Shown: positions 26,001-35,204 of the stretch, in pieces
Position numbering within the stretch: position 1 is the first letter of the stretch
Layout: every line of letters begins with the position of its first letter
NCBI GenBank assembly: GCA_030432695.1
Contig: JAUILN010000006.1
Coordinates: 1 to 64,000, forward strand
DNA: 64,000 nt
Reading direction: 5' to 3'
Source of the DNA: a bacterium
Lineage (GTDB): Bacteria; Planctomycetota; UBA1135; UBA2386
Notes under the pieces: generated by a model
What the model was told of the DNA's origin: nothing
The model's input: the letters and a program-made list of their open reading frames with translations, nothing else
The model's database searches: none
Program-made: the position numbers and the translations under genes

Positions 26001-26522
26001 ATGCGGATTCCTGGTTTCCTGCTGGTCGTCGTGACCCTGCTGCTCGTGCTCGGTGCCTGTGGTGGAGACGAAGAGGAGGCGGCTCCCTTCGAGGTCGGTC
26101 CCGGTGACTACCTGTGCGAGGTCGAGGTGGTCGATGGCGAGACCGGTGAGCCGGTGCCGCAGGCCGAGGTGGTCTGCACCCGTACCGTCGATTGGTCCGG
26201 CGGCATCCCCATTCACCTGAGCGGTGTCGAGTTCGCGCATCAGGTCGCGCTCCCCGGGTCGCACGCCGGCGAACGAGGCCGGCTCGACGTGCGGCTGGTC
26301 GCGACGGACTCCTGGGTCTGTGCCTTCGCCGCGGGTCGCATCGGAGCGGCGCAGCCGGAAGCCACCGACCCGCGCCGATGCCGCGTCGAGCTGGTTGCCG
26401 ACCTCGGGGTGCGGGCCGGGTGGTATACACTCGCCAGGGTGGCTCGCGCGCCGGTTGGACGGGATGGCTATGGCGCACTTCCTAAGGCACTACATGAGAT
26501 GGGCATCGCAAAGAGTGGTTGA
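26001..26522 (+). pseudogene. Truncated lipoprotein, N-terminal remnant of the 27-32 kb family
   Basis: It starts with a lipoprotein signal (MRIPGFLLVVVTLLLVLGAC, lipobox LGAC) and then carries VEVVDGETGEPVPQAEVVCT, parallel to the opening blocks VQVIHAETRAPVPHAELV and VQVLHAETREPVPGAEVV of the two downstream genes; WVCAFAAGRIGAAQPEATDP parallels ECFAFAAGLYGWEFIGPE. Similarity stops near residue 140, where low-GC DNA begins (about 26430-26465), and the frame then closes within foreign sequence. It may still be translated as a 173-residue protein. Sixteen bp separate it from the preceding gene. Confidence 0.6.
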
Positions 26523-26940
26523 TGGGGTCGTTTATGCGGCGCGTTCGGTTTGCATGACGGCGGCTTTTCTGCTGGCTCTGGCCACGGCCATGGTGGCTGC
26601 GTGGGGCGTCATGCTCAGGTCGAGTCGGCAGTGTGAAGATATTGGAGTTGTCGTGTCGCCTGCAGGGGAACGGGTCGTAGCGGAATACATATATCAGGGT
26701 GGTGGCGCTGCTGGGGTGTCCGGCAGGCTATTGGAGATTAGGGGTGCTTCAGATAGCTGCGCCAGCGGTCGTGTCATATTGGACTTCGCTGAGGACGCTG
26801 TCTTGGAGGCCTATCCGATATGGTTGGATGACAACCACGTGCGGGTTGACCTGCTTATTCCGGAATCGGACGATCTCCACGTGCCGAGGAGTAGGTTGGT
26901 GGATGATGTAGTTGTTAGCTTCGTAAGAAGAGTCAATTGA
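26464..26940 (+). CDS. Low-GC hypothetical protein with one TM segment
   Basis: A 158-residue protein starting MAMAHFLRHYMRWASQRVVD, with a TM segment at about residues 31-50 (TAAFLLALATAMVAAWGVML) and an extracytoplasmic domain reading CEDIGVVVSPAGERVVAEY, VSGRLLEIRGASD and VRVDLLIPESDDLHV. The base composition is much less GC-rich than neighbours (codons such as ATA, TTA, GTT, AAT), pointing to transfer. The architecture resembles small immunity or cell-envelope proteins, but no family was identified. The start at 26464 overlaps the truncated lipoprotein frame by 59 bases; an alternative ATG is at 26470. Confidence 0.6.
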   Translation: MAMAHFLRHYMRWASQRVVDGVVYAARSVCMTAAFLLALATAMVAAWGVMLRSSRQCEDIGVVVSPAGERVVAEYIYQGGGAAGVSGRLLEIRGASDSCASGRVILDFAEDAVLEAYPIWLDDNHVRVDLLIPESDDLHVPRSRLVDDVVVSFVRRVN

Positions 26941-27062
26941 TGTGCGGGTATCAGGTGACCACGAGTGGGGTCGACGGTGCCGGCAGTATTTGGGTTATGC
27001 TATTATGAGAGTCCATGATATTTTGGTATGAGGGCGAATACGGCCGATGAACTTGGGGGGCG
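26941..27062. other. Low-GC spacer at the right end of the insertion
   Basis: AT-rich text (for example TTGGGTTATGCTATTATGAG near 26990) after the low-GC gene; normal GC resumes around 27060. No gene seen. No direct repeats or inverted ends of a known element were recognised at either border. Confidence 0.4.
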
Positions 27063-27636
27063 TTCTGCGTCGTCGCTGCCACGACCTATGGTGAGCTGTC
27101 GATGCGTCTGTTCTCGCGGCCAGGTCACGAGCCTCCAAGGCTGGTGTCTGTGCGGGGCACGGTGGAGGGGGTATCGGAGCGTCGACCTCGACCTCGAGCG
27201 AACGCTGAGTCGACAGCACCATGGCCTCGGCTTCTTCCGATTGGTGCGTGAGCCGGACCATTCTGCCGGGGAGCCGCGCGCGCCGCGCCTCGGTGCAGGT
27301 CCTCCTGCCCTCGCGGAACGTCTTGCTCCGCGGCGCGTGCTCCGCGGCCATTGAGGCCTGCCGCTCGACCACTCGGCGCGCTGGCTGCGGAGTCGCACCG
27401 CGTGGCAGATCGAGCGCTCGGTGGTCGGGCCGGTGCTGCGCGGCGAGTTCCATCCAGGCACGGAGCTGGAGGTCACGTTGTCGTTGGAGCGGGAGGGTGG
27501 TGGCGTCGGCGCCCGGGTCGACGTGGTGACATAGAAGGTCGTGGTCGAGCGCGAGGACGGGTCCGACGCGTGGCGGCATGTGGTGGAGGTCGGGAGAGAT
27601 TCTGTCGTCCGTGCGCTCGAGGAACTCGGCCGCTGA
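27063..27636 (+). pseudogene. C-terminal remnant of the disrupted first paralog
   Basis: The high-GC stretch has coding periodicity but several stops and frame changes. The last part reads DHSARWLRSRTAWQIERSVV, FHPGTELEVTLSLEREGGG, VGARVDVVT, an in-frame TAG, then KVVVEREDGSDAWRHVVEVG and VVRALEELGR. The ending resembles the tails of the two downstream genes (LRAALESLRR and LRGALESLGR). It is most simply the decayed 3' part of the gene whose 5' part starts at 26001. The middle of the gene has been lost or is unrecognisable. Confidence 0.45.
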
Positions 27637-27658
27637 TCGGGTTGCTACGCTCGTGCCG

Positions 27659-30160
27659 ATGAGGTCGGTCGGAGTCCTTCTCGTCGGCGTGGTACTCCTG
27701 GCGATGCTCGCCGCGTCGTGGTGGCTCGGCGGTTCTCCGAGCGAGATGCCGGCGTCGACCGGTGCGGCGGGAGACTCCACCGCAAGCCAGCACGCGGTGG
27801 GATCTGGCGCCGACGTCGATGACTCGTCGTCCGCTCTCGCGTCGGGCGGTCGTCGTGAACTCGAAAGGTCGAACGGCGGGTCGATCGACGAGCCCACCCA
27901 GACTGTCCGCGTCCAGGTGATCCACGCCGAGACCCGTGCGCCGGTGCCACATGCGGAGCTGGTGACCTGGCCGCCGAACGACGATCCGCTGGACATGCGC
28001 GACGACGAGAGCTTCGGCGAGGCATTGCGGCGGCTGCACGAGCCCGTGCGGGCCGACGCGCGCGGGATCGCGGAGATCGAGGTGACGCCGGCCTATGCCG
28101 AGGTGTTCGCATTCGCCGACGGGCTGTATGGGGCGCAGGAGTTCGAGCCGCCGTTGCGGGACACGCTGCTGGTCGTGGTGGCGCGGGACATCGCGTTGGA
28201 GGGGCGGGTGGTCGATGGCGTCGGACGACCGGTCGCCGGGGTGGACGTCGACGTCTTCGCCGATCTGGGCACGGAGCGCATGTCGGATCCGTTCGCGGAC
28301 TCGGCGAATGCGTTCAGCGACGAGGACGGCCGCTTCCGGTTGCCGCATCTGCAGGCCGAGCTGCGCAACCTGCAGTGGGACGAACTCGGGCGGCCGCGGC
28401 TCAGGTGGGAGGTGGACTACGCCGGCATGCGTCGCTCGGGGGGCGTCGACTGGATGCGACCGTTGGTTATCGAACTGGCCGCGGCGGGATACCTGGACCT
28501 CGATCTGTGCCTGCGGGGTGAGGCGTCGTGGCGACCGGCGGTCTCCGCGCACTGGATCGGCGACGCCGGTCGCCGGCTGTCGTTCGGCCACGACGAGGCT
28601 TCGGGCGCGGACCTCAGCGCGTTGGTTCCCCTGGGGCGGGAGATCGAGGTGGTCGTCGCGCGGTCATCATCCGACGAGGTGCGGAGCACGCTGAGTGGGC
28701 CGAAGGCGCCGGGTGAGCGGGTGCTGCATCCGGTGAACCTGCCCTGGGAGTTCGCGCTGGTGCGCGCGCGGCTGGTCGACGAGGCCGGTGAGCCGATCGA
28801 CCGAGCCGACGTCGAGTTGGATCCGGATGCTCCTCTGGCGGACGGGCGCCAGCACAGCGACGGACTGGGTCGGATCGAGGAGGCCTGGTGGCTGCCGGAG
28901 GATGGTTCGCCGGGGCTGCTGCGGCGGATCGTCGTGACGCCGCAGGATCATCGGTCGGTCGAACTCGAGCTGCGGAGAGTGTTGCTTCCGGGGGTGAACG
29001 ATCTCGGCGACCTGCGGGTCGAACGGCGCGAGGTGCCGCTGGTCGCGACGGTCCGGGTCGAGGGCTTGGATCCGGAGGAGGTCGTCGTGTCGTGCGAGGC
29101 CAAGGCAATCCGATCCGCGCTCTTGCCTCGCTCGGAACGGGAACTGATCTGCCGGCGAGTGGGGCCGAGGGTCTTCGAGGCGCGGGGCGAGGGGGTCTTC
29201 ACCTATGGCGTCTCCTTCCAGGTCTCGGGTGCGCTGTTTCGCGGTTTCGGTCGCGTCGTGCCGCCTGCCACGGAGCTGGTCCTCCAGGTGAAGCGTCTCG
29301 GCGCCCTCGACATCGAAGTCCTCGCCCCCGGCGAGCTGGTGGAGGACCGGCTGTACGCGCGGGTCCGCTTCGAAGACGACGCGATCCGCGAACTCTGGCT
29401 CGAGACCGTGGCCCCCGGAACCGTGCGCGGCACCGTCGAGTGCGAGCCGGGAACCGTGACCCTCGAGGTCCTCGACGGCGAGCGGATCCTCGCGACCGTC
29501 GAAGACCTGCAGATCGAGCCGCGGCGTCGTCTCGCGTTGGTCGGCGCGCGGGCCATCGACCTGCGGGCGGCGTATCGCGACGTCCTGGTGGAGTTCGTCG
29601 ACGCGGCCGGGGCGCCGGTCTCCTGCGGCGGCGAGTGGTGGGAGTGGCGCGACGACGCGACGGAGTCGCCGGGCGTGTGGTTCGAAGGTGCCCGCCTGCC
29701 GCTGCACCTGCCGAAGGACGTGAAGCGGTTGGTGTTCGTGGCCGACGAGCAGTTCGGCCCGGCCTGGGTCGAGATCGTGGGGCCGACCGCGAGGGTCCCG
29801 TTGCGCGCGTGGCAGGAGGTCGATCTGTCGGTGGACGTGGGCGAGTTGCCCGACGGCATCGAAGCGCCGATGGAGGTCGAGATCGTCGACGACCGGCAGC
29901 CGGTCGGTTGGGACGATCCGCGGCGGGAGGACCTCGGGCTCGACCGTTGGGAGCGCGTCACGGTCTGCGACGAGCCGGAGTACACCGACGACTACCTGCC
30001 GGGGATGGTCCTGGAACTGCGCGTCGCGCTGGCGCGGGTGGGAGGCCGGCGCATCGATGTGCTGCGCGAGCGGGTCGAGATCCGGCCGGGCCTCGAGGTG
30101 AAGCGGCTGACTCCCGACGCGGCGCGACTGCGCGCGGCGCTCGAATCGCTCCGCCGTTGA
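27659..30160 (+). CDS. Membrane-anchored carboxypeptidase-regulatory-like repeat protein, copy 1
   Basis: An 833-residue protein with an N-terminal TM anchor or signal (MRSVGVLLVGVVLLAMLAAS) and a disordered Ser/Gly linker (about 25-75). Serial beta-sandwich domains follow: VRVQVIHAETRAPVPHAELV (about 80), ALEGRVVDGVGRPVAGVDVD (about 180), ALVRARLVDEAGEPIDRADV (about 365), ADVGELPDGIEAPMEVEI-like text near the end. These 'GxVxDxxGxPvxGaxV' units are carboxypeptidase-regulatory/Cna-B-like. No enzyme domain is visible. Its 3' half is very similar to the next gene (for example WQEVDLSVDVGELP, EAPMEVEIVDDRQPVGW, YLPGMVLELRVALARVGGR), so the two are tandem duplicates. The ATG at 27659 starts the TM segment. 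Function unknown; likely surface structural or binding role. Confidence 0.7.
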   Translation: MRSVGVLLVGVVLLAMLAASWWLGGSPSEMPASTGAAGDSTASQHAVGSGADVDDSSSALASGGRRELERSNGGSIDEPTQTVRVQVIHAETRAPVPHAELVTWPPNDDPLDMRDDESFGEALRRLHEPVRADARGIAEIEVTPAYAEVFAFADGLYGAQEFEPPLRDTLLVVVARDIALEGRVVDGVGRPVAGVDVDVFADLGTERMSDPFADSANAFSDEDGRFRLPHLQAELRNLQWDELGRPRLRWEVDYAGMRRSGGVDWMRPLVIELAAAGYLDLDLCLRGEASWRPAVSAHWIGDAGRRLSFGHDEASGADLSALVPLGREIEVVVARSSSDEVRSTLSGPKAPGERVLHPVNLPWEFALVRARLVDEAGEPIDRADVELDPDAPLADGRQHSDGLGRIEEAWWLPEDGSPGLLRRIVVTPQDHRSVELELRRVLLPGVNDLGDLRVERREVPLVATVRVEGLDPEEVVVSCEAKAIRSALLPRSERELICRRVGPRVFEARGEGVFTYGVSFQVSGALFRGFGRVVPPATELVLQVKRLGALDIEVLAPGELVEDRLYARVRFEDDAIRELWLETVAPGTVRGTVECEPGTVTLEVLDGERILATVEDLQIEPRRRLALVGARAIDLRAAYRDVLVEFVDAAGAPVSCGGEWWEWRDDATESPGVWFEGARLPLHLPKDVKRLVFVADEQFGPAWVEIVGPTARVPLRAWQEVDLSVDVGELPDGIEAPMEVEIVDDRQPVGWDDPRREDLGLDRWERVTVCDEPEYTDDYLPGMVLELRVALARVGGRRIDVLRERVEIRPGLEVKRLTPDAARLRAALESLRR

Positions 30161-30266
30161 GCGATCGCCGACGCTCATGGAAAACCGGTAACCCGATCCG
30201 GGAAGGACTCTGCGGTCACCGCGCTGCGGCGATCGGGTCGCGGCCCGGTCGGCTAGCCTCGCCCGC

Positions 30267-32801
30267 ATGAGGTCCCAGGGGATCGTCGTGGTGGGAGCTG
30301 TGGTGCTGGCGTTGCTCGCGGTGTCCTGGCTGTCCGTGACGTCACTCGACGCGTCATTCGACTGGGCGTCGGCGAGCGCCGCGCCGGGATCCAGCAGCGG
30401 ACGAGACGGCACCGCTGCCCAGGGTGGCGCGCTCCGCACACCGCGGACGTCGGCGCTCGGGGACGAGGAGTCCGAGCCCGTCACGCGGACCGCGCTGGAC
30501 CCGCAGGCCGTCGCAGCCGGTGATGCCACGACGCGCACGGTCCGCGTGCAGGTGCTCCACGCCGAGACCCGCGAGCCGGTGCCGGGCGCGGAGGTCGTGA
30601 TCTGCCAGCCTCACGATGGCTCGATCGAGCAGCGATCCGGCGAGAGCTACGAGGACGCCTTGCGTCGCGTTTGCCCGTCGGTGCAGGTCGATGCAGAGGG
30701 GCTCGGTTGGATCGTGCTGCGCGAAGGGCCTGCCGAGTGCTTCGCGTTCGCTGCCGGACTGTACGGCTGGGAGTTCATCGGCCCGGAGCGGTCGCCGCCG
30801 CCGTTGCTGATCGCGATGGCGCCCGAGTCGTTCGTGGCGGGGCGGGTGGTCGACGTGACGGGGCGACCGGTCGCGGACGTGCCGGTCCACGTGTTGGCCG
30901 ACCGCGGCGTGCCGATCGTTCCCGCGCGATTCCTCGACTCGGTGACGGAGCGGAGCGACGCGGCGGGCCGGTTCCGGATCGCGCATCTCCGGAGTCGGCT
31001 CCTCCACCTGGAACTCGATGCGGCGGGTCGACCGCGTCTGCGCTGGATGGTCGACCGCGCCGGTGCTTGCTACGGCGGTGTCGTCGACTGGGAACGACCG
31101 CTGGTGATCGAGGTCGCGGCGACCGGGTTCTTGGATCTGGATGTGCGGACCGCCGACGCGAGCGTGGTGTGCCCGCCGTTCACCGCCTACTGGATCGCCG
31201 AGGACGATCGACGGATCGACTTCGGGTGGCCCGGGACTCCGGGAGCCGATCTCAGCACCGAGGTGCCGGTCGGCGGGGAGTTCGAGGTCTTCGTCGAAGC
31301 GGGGTGGGACCAGCGCATCGCTGTTCAGGTGATGGGGCCTCGCGAACCCGGCGAGCGGATCCCCGTTCCGGTCGGGTCACCCTGGGAGATCGCCGTGTTC
31401 CGCGGCCGGGTCGTGGACTCGCAGGGCGAGCCCTTGCCTGGTGCCAGCATTTCCTTCGACTTCGATGGCCGACTGCATGGCTTCGGTTCCGCCTGCGACG
31501 AACACGGCCGGTTCGAGGAGGCCGCATGGTTGGGCGCGAAGGGTGGGCCGGCTGTCCTGCGGCGGGTCGTGGTGGATCCAGAGGACTACCGGGCCACGCG
31601 TCTGCAGTTGGATCGACGGGTCGAAGTCGGGCTCAACGACCTCGGCGATCTGCGGGTCGAACGCCGCGAGTTGCCGCTGGTCGCGACGATCAGGGTCCTG
31701 GGCCTCGAGCCCGGCGAGGTGGTCGCATCGTGCCGGCCCGTGGCCGATCCCGACGCCGCATCGGATCGCCATCCGGACCGGCTCATCTCGTGCCGACCGA
31801 TCGGGCCTCGGGTGTTCGAGGCGCGGGGTGACTGGCCCGAGGTGCTCCCGGTGGACTTCGAGGTCTCGGGCGAACTGTTCCAGGGCCGCGGTCGGCGTGG
31901 CGCCGGGGAGACCGAAGTCGCCATCACCGTGCAGCCGCTCGGCGCGCTGGACGTGGAGGTGCTCGTGCCGAGGGAGCCGTTGGAGAATCGGTTCTTCGCG
32001 CGCATCTCCTTCACGGACGGACGCGCCGACCAGTTCTGGTTCGAGGCGGTGGCGCCCGACACGGCGCGGGGCGGTATCGAGTGTGATCCCGGTGCGGTGA
32101 CCCTCGAGCTGCTCGATGGAGAGCGGGTGCTCGCGACGGTCGACGACCTGCGGATCGAGCCGCGCAGCCGACTTGCGCTGGTCGGTGAGCAGGCGATCGA
32201 TCTGCGCGACGCCTACCGCGGTTTCGTAGTGGAGTTCGTCGACGCCTCCGGGGCGCCGGCCCCTTGCAGCGGGAGATGGTGGGAGTGGCGCGGCGGCCGG
32301 TTGCAGGAGTCGGGGGAGAGATTCGACGGCGCGCGCTGGCCACTGCACCTGACGAAGGACGTGCAGCGACTGGTCTTCGTGCCCGACGAGGACTTCGGTC
32401 CAGCTTGGGTGGAGGTCGCGGGCTCGGGTGCGAAGGTCCCACTGCGCGCGTGGCAGGAGGTCGACCTGTCGGTGGACGTGGGCGAGTTGCCCGAGGGCGT
32501 CGAAGCGCCGATGGAGGTCGAGATCGTCGATGACCGTCAGCCGGTCGGCTGGGGCGACCCGCGGCGCGAGGCTCTCGGGCTCGACCGCTGGGAGCGGATC
32601 ACGGTCTGCGACGAGCCGGAGTACTACGACGACTACCTGCCGGGGATGGTCTTGGAGCTGCGCGTCGCCCTGGCGCGGGTGGGAGGCCGCCCCATCGAGG
32701 TATTGCGCGAGCGGGTCGAGATCCGATCGGGTCTCGAGAGCAAGCGCCTGCGAGCCGATCCCGAGCGACTGCGTGGCGCGCTCGAGTCGCTGGGCCGCTG
32801 A
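30267..32801 (+). CDS. Membrane-anchored carboxypeptidase-regulatory-like repeat protein, copy 2
   Basis: An 844-residue paralog of the preceding gene, 106 bp downstream. N-terminal TM segment (IVVVGAVVLALLAVSWLSVT), a low-complexity linker to about residue 85, and the same series of beta domains (VRVQVLHAETREPVPGAEVV, VAGRVVDVTGRPVADVPVHV, VFRGRVVDSQGEPLPGASIS). Long blocks are nearly identical to copy 1 in the C-terminal 200 residues, while the N-terminal half is more diverged, suggesting recent gene conversion or stronger constraint on the C-terminus. Convergent with the DUF4097-like lipoprotein, with stop codons abutting. No motif indicates catalysis. Confidence 0.7.
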   Translation: MRSQGIVVVGAVVLALLAVSWLSVTSLDASFDWASASAAPGSSSGRDGTAAQGGALRTPRTSALGDEESEPVTRTALDPQAVAAGDATTRTVRVQVLHAETREPVPGAEVVICQPHDGSIEQRSGESYEDALRRVCPSVQVDAEGLGWIVLREGPAECFAFAAGLYGWEFIGPERSPPPLLIAMAPESFVAGRVVDVTGRPVADVPVHVLADRGVPIVPARFLDSVTERSDAAGRFRIAHLRSRLLHLELDAAGRPRLRWMVDRAGACYGGVVDWERPLVIEVAATGFLDLDVRTADASVVCPPFTAYWIAEDDRRIDFGWPGTPGADLSTEVPVGGEFEVFVEAGWDQRIAVQVMGPREPGERIPVPVGSPWEIAVFRGRVVDSQGEPLPGASISFDFDGRLHGFGSACDEHGRFEEAAWLGAKGGPAVLRRVVVDPEDYRATRLQLDRRVEVGLNDLGDLRVERRELPLVATIRVLGLEPGEVVASCRPVADPDAASDRHPDRLISCRPIGPRVFEARGDWPEVLPVDFEVSGELFQGRGRRGAGETEVAITVQPLGALDVEVLVPREPLENRFFARISFTDGRADQFWFEAVAPDTARGGIECDPGAVTLELLDGERVLATVDDLRIEPRSRLALVGEQAIDLRDAYRGFVVEFVDASGAPAPCSGRWWEWRGGRLQESGERFDGARWPLHLTKDVQRLVFVPDEDFGPAWVEVAGSGAKVPLRAWQEVDLSVDVGELPEGVEAPMEVEIVDDRQPVGWGDPRREALGLDRWERITVCDEPEYYDDYLPGMVLELRVALARVGGRPIEVLRERVEIRSGLESKRLRADPERLRGALESLGR

Positions 32802-33692
32802 TCAGCGCCGCCCGGCGCGCGCCATCGAGGTCGCGCGGGACTCGACCAGGCGCCAGAGGAACAGGTCGCCGCTCTCGGTCTCGACGCGCAGTCGGGTCGG
32901 CTTGTCGTGCATGGCGCCGGTCTCGGGATCGAAGCGGCCCGGCAGGACGAGGTTGCCCTGCACCGAGCCGCGCTCGGAGTCGAAGGTCAGTTCGGCGAGG
33001 TCCTCGGGTGCAGCGTGCAGCGCGACGCGGGCCGAGTCGGTGCGGACCGACAGTTCGGCGGCGGTGAGGACGGGGTCCGGGACGGTGACATCGACCGGGC
33101 CGCGGGCGGAGTCGATGGCGACCCGGCCGAACGGGCCGGAGACGCGCACGCGGCCGCTGTCGGTGCGGATCGACAGGTCGCCGGCTACCACGTCGGCGCG
33201 GACCGGACCGTCCTCGGTGTCGATGGTGAGCCGGCAGTCGAGCGCCTGCACGTCGACCGTGCCGCTGGTGGTGTGGATCGACAGTGAGTCGCCCTCGGGC
33301 AGGACCAGGGTCCACTGACCCTGGATGCGGTGGGTGGGGGCGGCGGATGGGCAGGCGGCGCTGAGGAGGAGGGCGTCGGGCGCGCTCGGGTCGACGGTGG
33401 TGTCGATGCGCAAGCCGGCGAGGGCTTCGCCGGCGGCTGCGGCGGGCAGGTCGTGGGTGCGGGCTTCGAGGCGGACTGCGCGGGCCACTCCGTGCACGAC
33501 CCGGACGTGGCAGTCGCCGGCGTCGAGGACCAGTCGATCGGCGGTCGGCAGGTCGTCGCGCTCGACCCGGTGCGAGAAGCTCTCGGGCGGCCCGGGGAGC
33601 GCGGGGCCCAGACTGCTGCAGCCGGCGAGGCCGGGCAGGGCCAGGAGCAAGGCGCGTGCGGCCAGGTTGTCGAGGAGGGATCGGGGCGCCAT
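32802..33692 (-). CDS. DUF4097-like beta-helical lipoprotein
   Basis: A 296-residue lipoprotein: MAPRSLLDNLAARALLLALP followed by the lipobox LAGC. The mature part consists of short beta repeats with the DUF4097 rhythm: LSIHTTSGTVDVQALDCRLT, IDTEDGPVRADVVAGDLSIR, TDSGRVRVSGPFGRVAIDSA, RGPVDVTVPDPVLTAAELSV. Such proteins are adhesin-like solenoids of unknown function. Two ATGs are possible (33725 and 33692); the later one gives a normal-length signal peptide. It converges with copy 2 of the repeat family and is divergent from the kinase gene at 33805. Confidence 0.7.
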   Translation of the reverse strand: MAPRSLLDNLAARALLLALPGLAGCSSLGPALPGPPESFSHRVERDDLPTADRLVLDAGDCHVRVVHGVARAVRLEARTHDLPAAAAGEALAGLRIDTTVDPSAPDALLLSAACPSAAPTHRIQGQWTLVLPEGDSLSIHTTSGTVDVQALDCRLTIDTEDGPVRADVVAGDLSIRTDSGRVRVSGPFGRVAIDSARGPVDVTVPDPVLTAAELSVRTDSARVALHAAPEDLAELTFDSERGSVQGNLVLPGRFDPETGAMHDKPTRLRVETESGDLFLWRLVESRATSMARAGRR

Positions 33693-33804
33693 GCGGATCG
33701 GACGGAACTGGCTGCCGGGCTTCATGGGGCGGCCGCCAGCGACATGATTGCCGACGTGTTGCCGGACGGGGACGGGGGGCGTCGATCGCGGGTAGGATTC
33801 CCGG

Positions 33805-34737
33805 ATGGACTGCGACTGCGGAGTCGACGCCGGTGGAACCAAGGCGGCCTGGGTGCTCCGGGATCTCGCGGGGTGCGAGGTTGCGCGGGGGGTGGTGCCG
33901 GCGATCCAGGCTGCCGCGTTGGGGGTCGAGGGGACCGCCGTCCGGCTGCGGGCGCTGCTAGCCGAGCTGGAGCAGGGTGGTCACCGGATTCGGTCGTTCG
34001 TCGCCGGTCTCGCCGGTGCGGGGCGGGTCGAGGTGCGGCGGGGGATCCGCGCTGCGGTCGGCGATGCGATCCCGTTCGCGGTGGTCGGCGATCCGGAGGT
34101 CGCGGCAGCCGCGGCGTTGGCCGACGGACCGGGCGTGGCGGTGTGGGCGGGGACCGGATCGTTCGTGGTGGCGCGCGGTGCCGATGGTCGACTGCTGCGC
34201 ATCGGCGGGCGCGGCTGGCTGCTCGGTGATCGGGGCGGCGCGTTCGCGGTGGTGCGGGCGGCGGCCGTTGCGGCGGTCGAGGCTGCCGATGGAATGCGGG
34301 CCGAGTCCGGGCTCGGCGCGCGGTTGGCGGAGGCGTTCTCGGCGAACCGGGTGGTGGATCTGGGCGCCATCCTGCAGCAGCTCGCACCCGGCGAGGTCGC
34401 GGCACGGCTGCCGGTGGTGGCCGCGGCGTGTGAGGCGGGCGACGGGTTGGCCGTCGATGTGGTCCGCAGGGAGACGGACTGGCTGGCTCTTGCCTGTGTT
34501 GCCGCGGCGGAGCGTGCGGGAGTGGCGCTCGGGGAGACCGGCGTTCGCTTCGGCGGTGGTGCGCTCACGTACTGCGCGCCACTGCGGGAGGCGCTGGGGG
34601 CGGCGTTGCGGGCGCGCGGCGTCGCGGGTTTCGCGCCGGGTGGCGAGGCGGTGGTCGGCGCGGTGCGGTTGGCGGCGGCGCTGCGGACCGGAGAACAGCC
34701 GATGAGGGGGTGGCTCGGCGATGAGCGGTCTGCGTGA
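33805..34737 (+). CDS. N-acetylglucosamine kinase-like ASKHA ATPase (BadF/BadG family)
   Basis: A 310-residue ASKHA-fold kinase. The N-terminal phosphate-binding loop is CGVDAGGTKAAWVLRD; the second phosphate block is AVWAGTGSFVVARGADG; RIGGRGWLLGDRGGAFAVVR is the signature of the NAGK/BadF group, and GVRFGGGALTYCAPLREAL is the adenosine motif. It would phosphorylate GlcNAc or a related amino sugar with ATP, which suits the presence of nagA at 18955. Cytoplasmic, normal length. The last 17 bases overlap the arfB gene, implying coupled expression. Confidence 0.8.
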   Translation: MDCDCGVDAGGTKAAWVLRDLAGCEVARGVVPAIQAAALGVEGTAVRLRALLAELEQGGHRIRSFVAGLAGAGRVEVRRGIRAAVGDAIPFAVVGDPEVAAAAALADGPGVAVWAGTGSFVVARGADGRLLRIGGRGWLLGDRGGAFAVVRAAAVAAVEAADGMRAESGLGARLAEAFSANRVVDLGAILQQLAPGEVAARLPVVAAACEAGDGLAVDVVRRETDWLALACVAAAERAGVALGETGVRFGGGALTYCAPLREALGAALRARGVAGFAPGGEAVVGAVRLAAALRTGEQPMRGWLGDERSA

Positions 34738-35152
34738 TCTCCACATCGGGCGCGGACGGGTCATCGCCGCGCGTTGGCTCGAGCTGCGCTTCGCGCGTTC
34801 GGGTGGGCCCGGCGGGCAGAACGTCAACAAGACCGAGACCAAGGTCGACGTGCGCCTCGACCTGGACGGTGCCGCGCCGGAACTCGGCGAGCTGGTGACC
34901 GCGCGGCTGCGCGAGAAGCTCGGCAACCGGATGGACGGCGACGGGCGGATCCAGGTGGTCTGCGAGGAGCACCGCTCCCGGCATCGCAACATCGAGACGG
35001 CCCTGGATCGTCTGGAGGAGCTGCTGCGTCAGGCGCTGGTCGTGCAGAAGAAGCGGCGGGCGACGAAGCCGACGCGCGGCAGTCAGGAGCGCCGCCTCAC
35101 CGACAAGAAGCGCCGCGGCGACATCAAGCGCATGCGCCGCGGCGACGACTGA
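34721..35152 (+). CDS. arfB: Alternative ribosome-rescue factor ArfB (YaeJ-type peptidyl-tRNA hydrolase)
   Basis: A 143-residue release-factor-like protein. The catalytic GGQ loop is in RSGGPGGQNVNKTETKVDVR, preceded by the short N-terminal domain; there is no codon-recognition domain. The C-terminal tail is strongly basic (KKRRATKPTRGSQERRLTDK, then KRRGDIKRMRRGDD), as needed to sense the empty mRNA channel of stalled ribosomes. Length fits YaeJ/ArfB. It overlaps the upstream kinase gene by 17 bp. A perfect palindrome beginning 17 bp after the stop likely ends transcription. Confidence 0.92.
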   Translation: MSGLRDLHIGRGRVIAARWLELRFARSGGPGGQNVNKTETKVDVRLDLDGAAPELGELVTARLREKLGNRMDGDGRIQVVCEEHRSRHRNIETALDRLEELLRQALVVQKKRRATKPTRGSQERRLTDKKRRGDIKRMRRGDD

Positions 35153-35168
35153 AAGGCATCGCGAGCCC

Positions 35169-35195
35169 TCCAACTGGTGCCCGGCACCAGTTGGA
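35169..35195. terminator. Perfect 27-nt palindrome with GGTGCC-C-GGCACC core
   Basis: TCCAACTGGTGCC and GGCACCAGTTGGA are perfectly complementary around a single central C. It lies between the convergent arfB and ChaN-like genes, so it can serve as a bidirectional terminator. The core recurs in other intergenic palindromes of this window (37599, 37654, 61541). Confidence 0.7.
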
Positions 35196-35204
35196 AGGAC
35201 TCGG

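Noticed and set aside
24132..26264. Upstream extension of the sulfatase frame
   Set aside because: The signal peptide begins at 24131; the extension is antisense to the divergent membrane protein.
26980..27060. Insertion-sequence ends around the low-GC island
   Set aside because: No inverted repeats, target duplication or transposase seen at either border.
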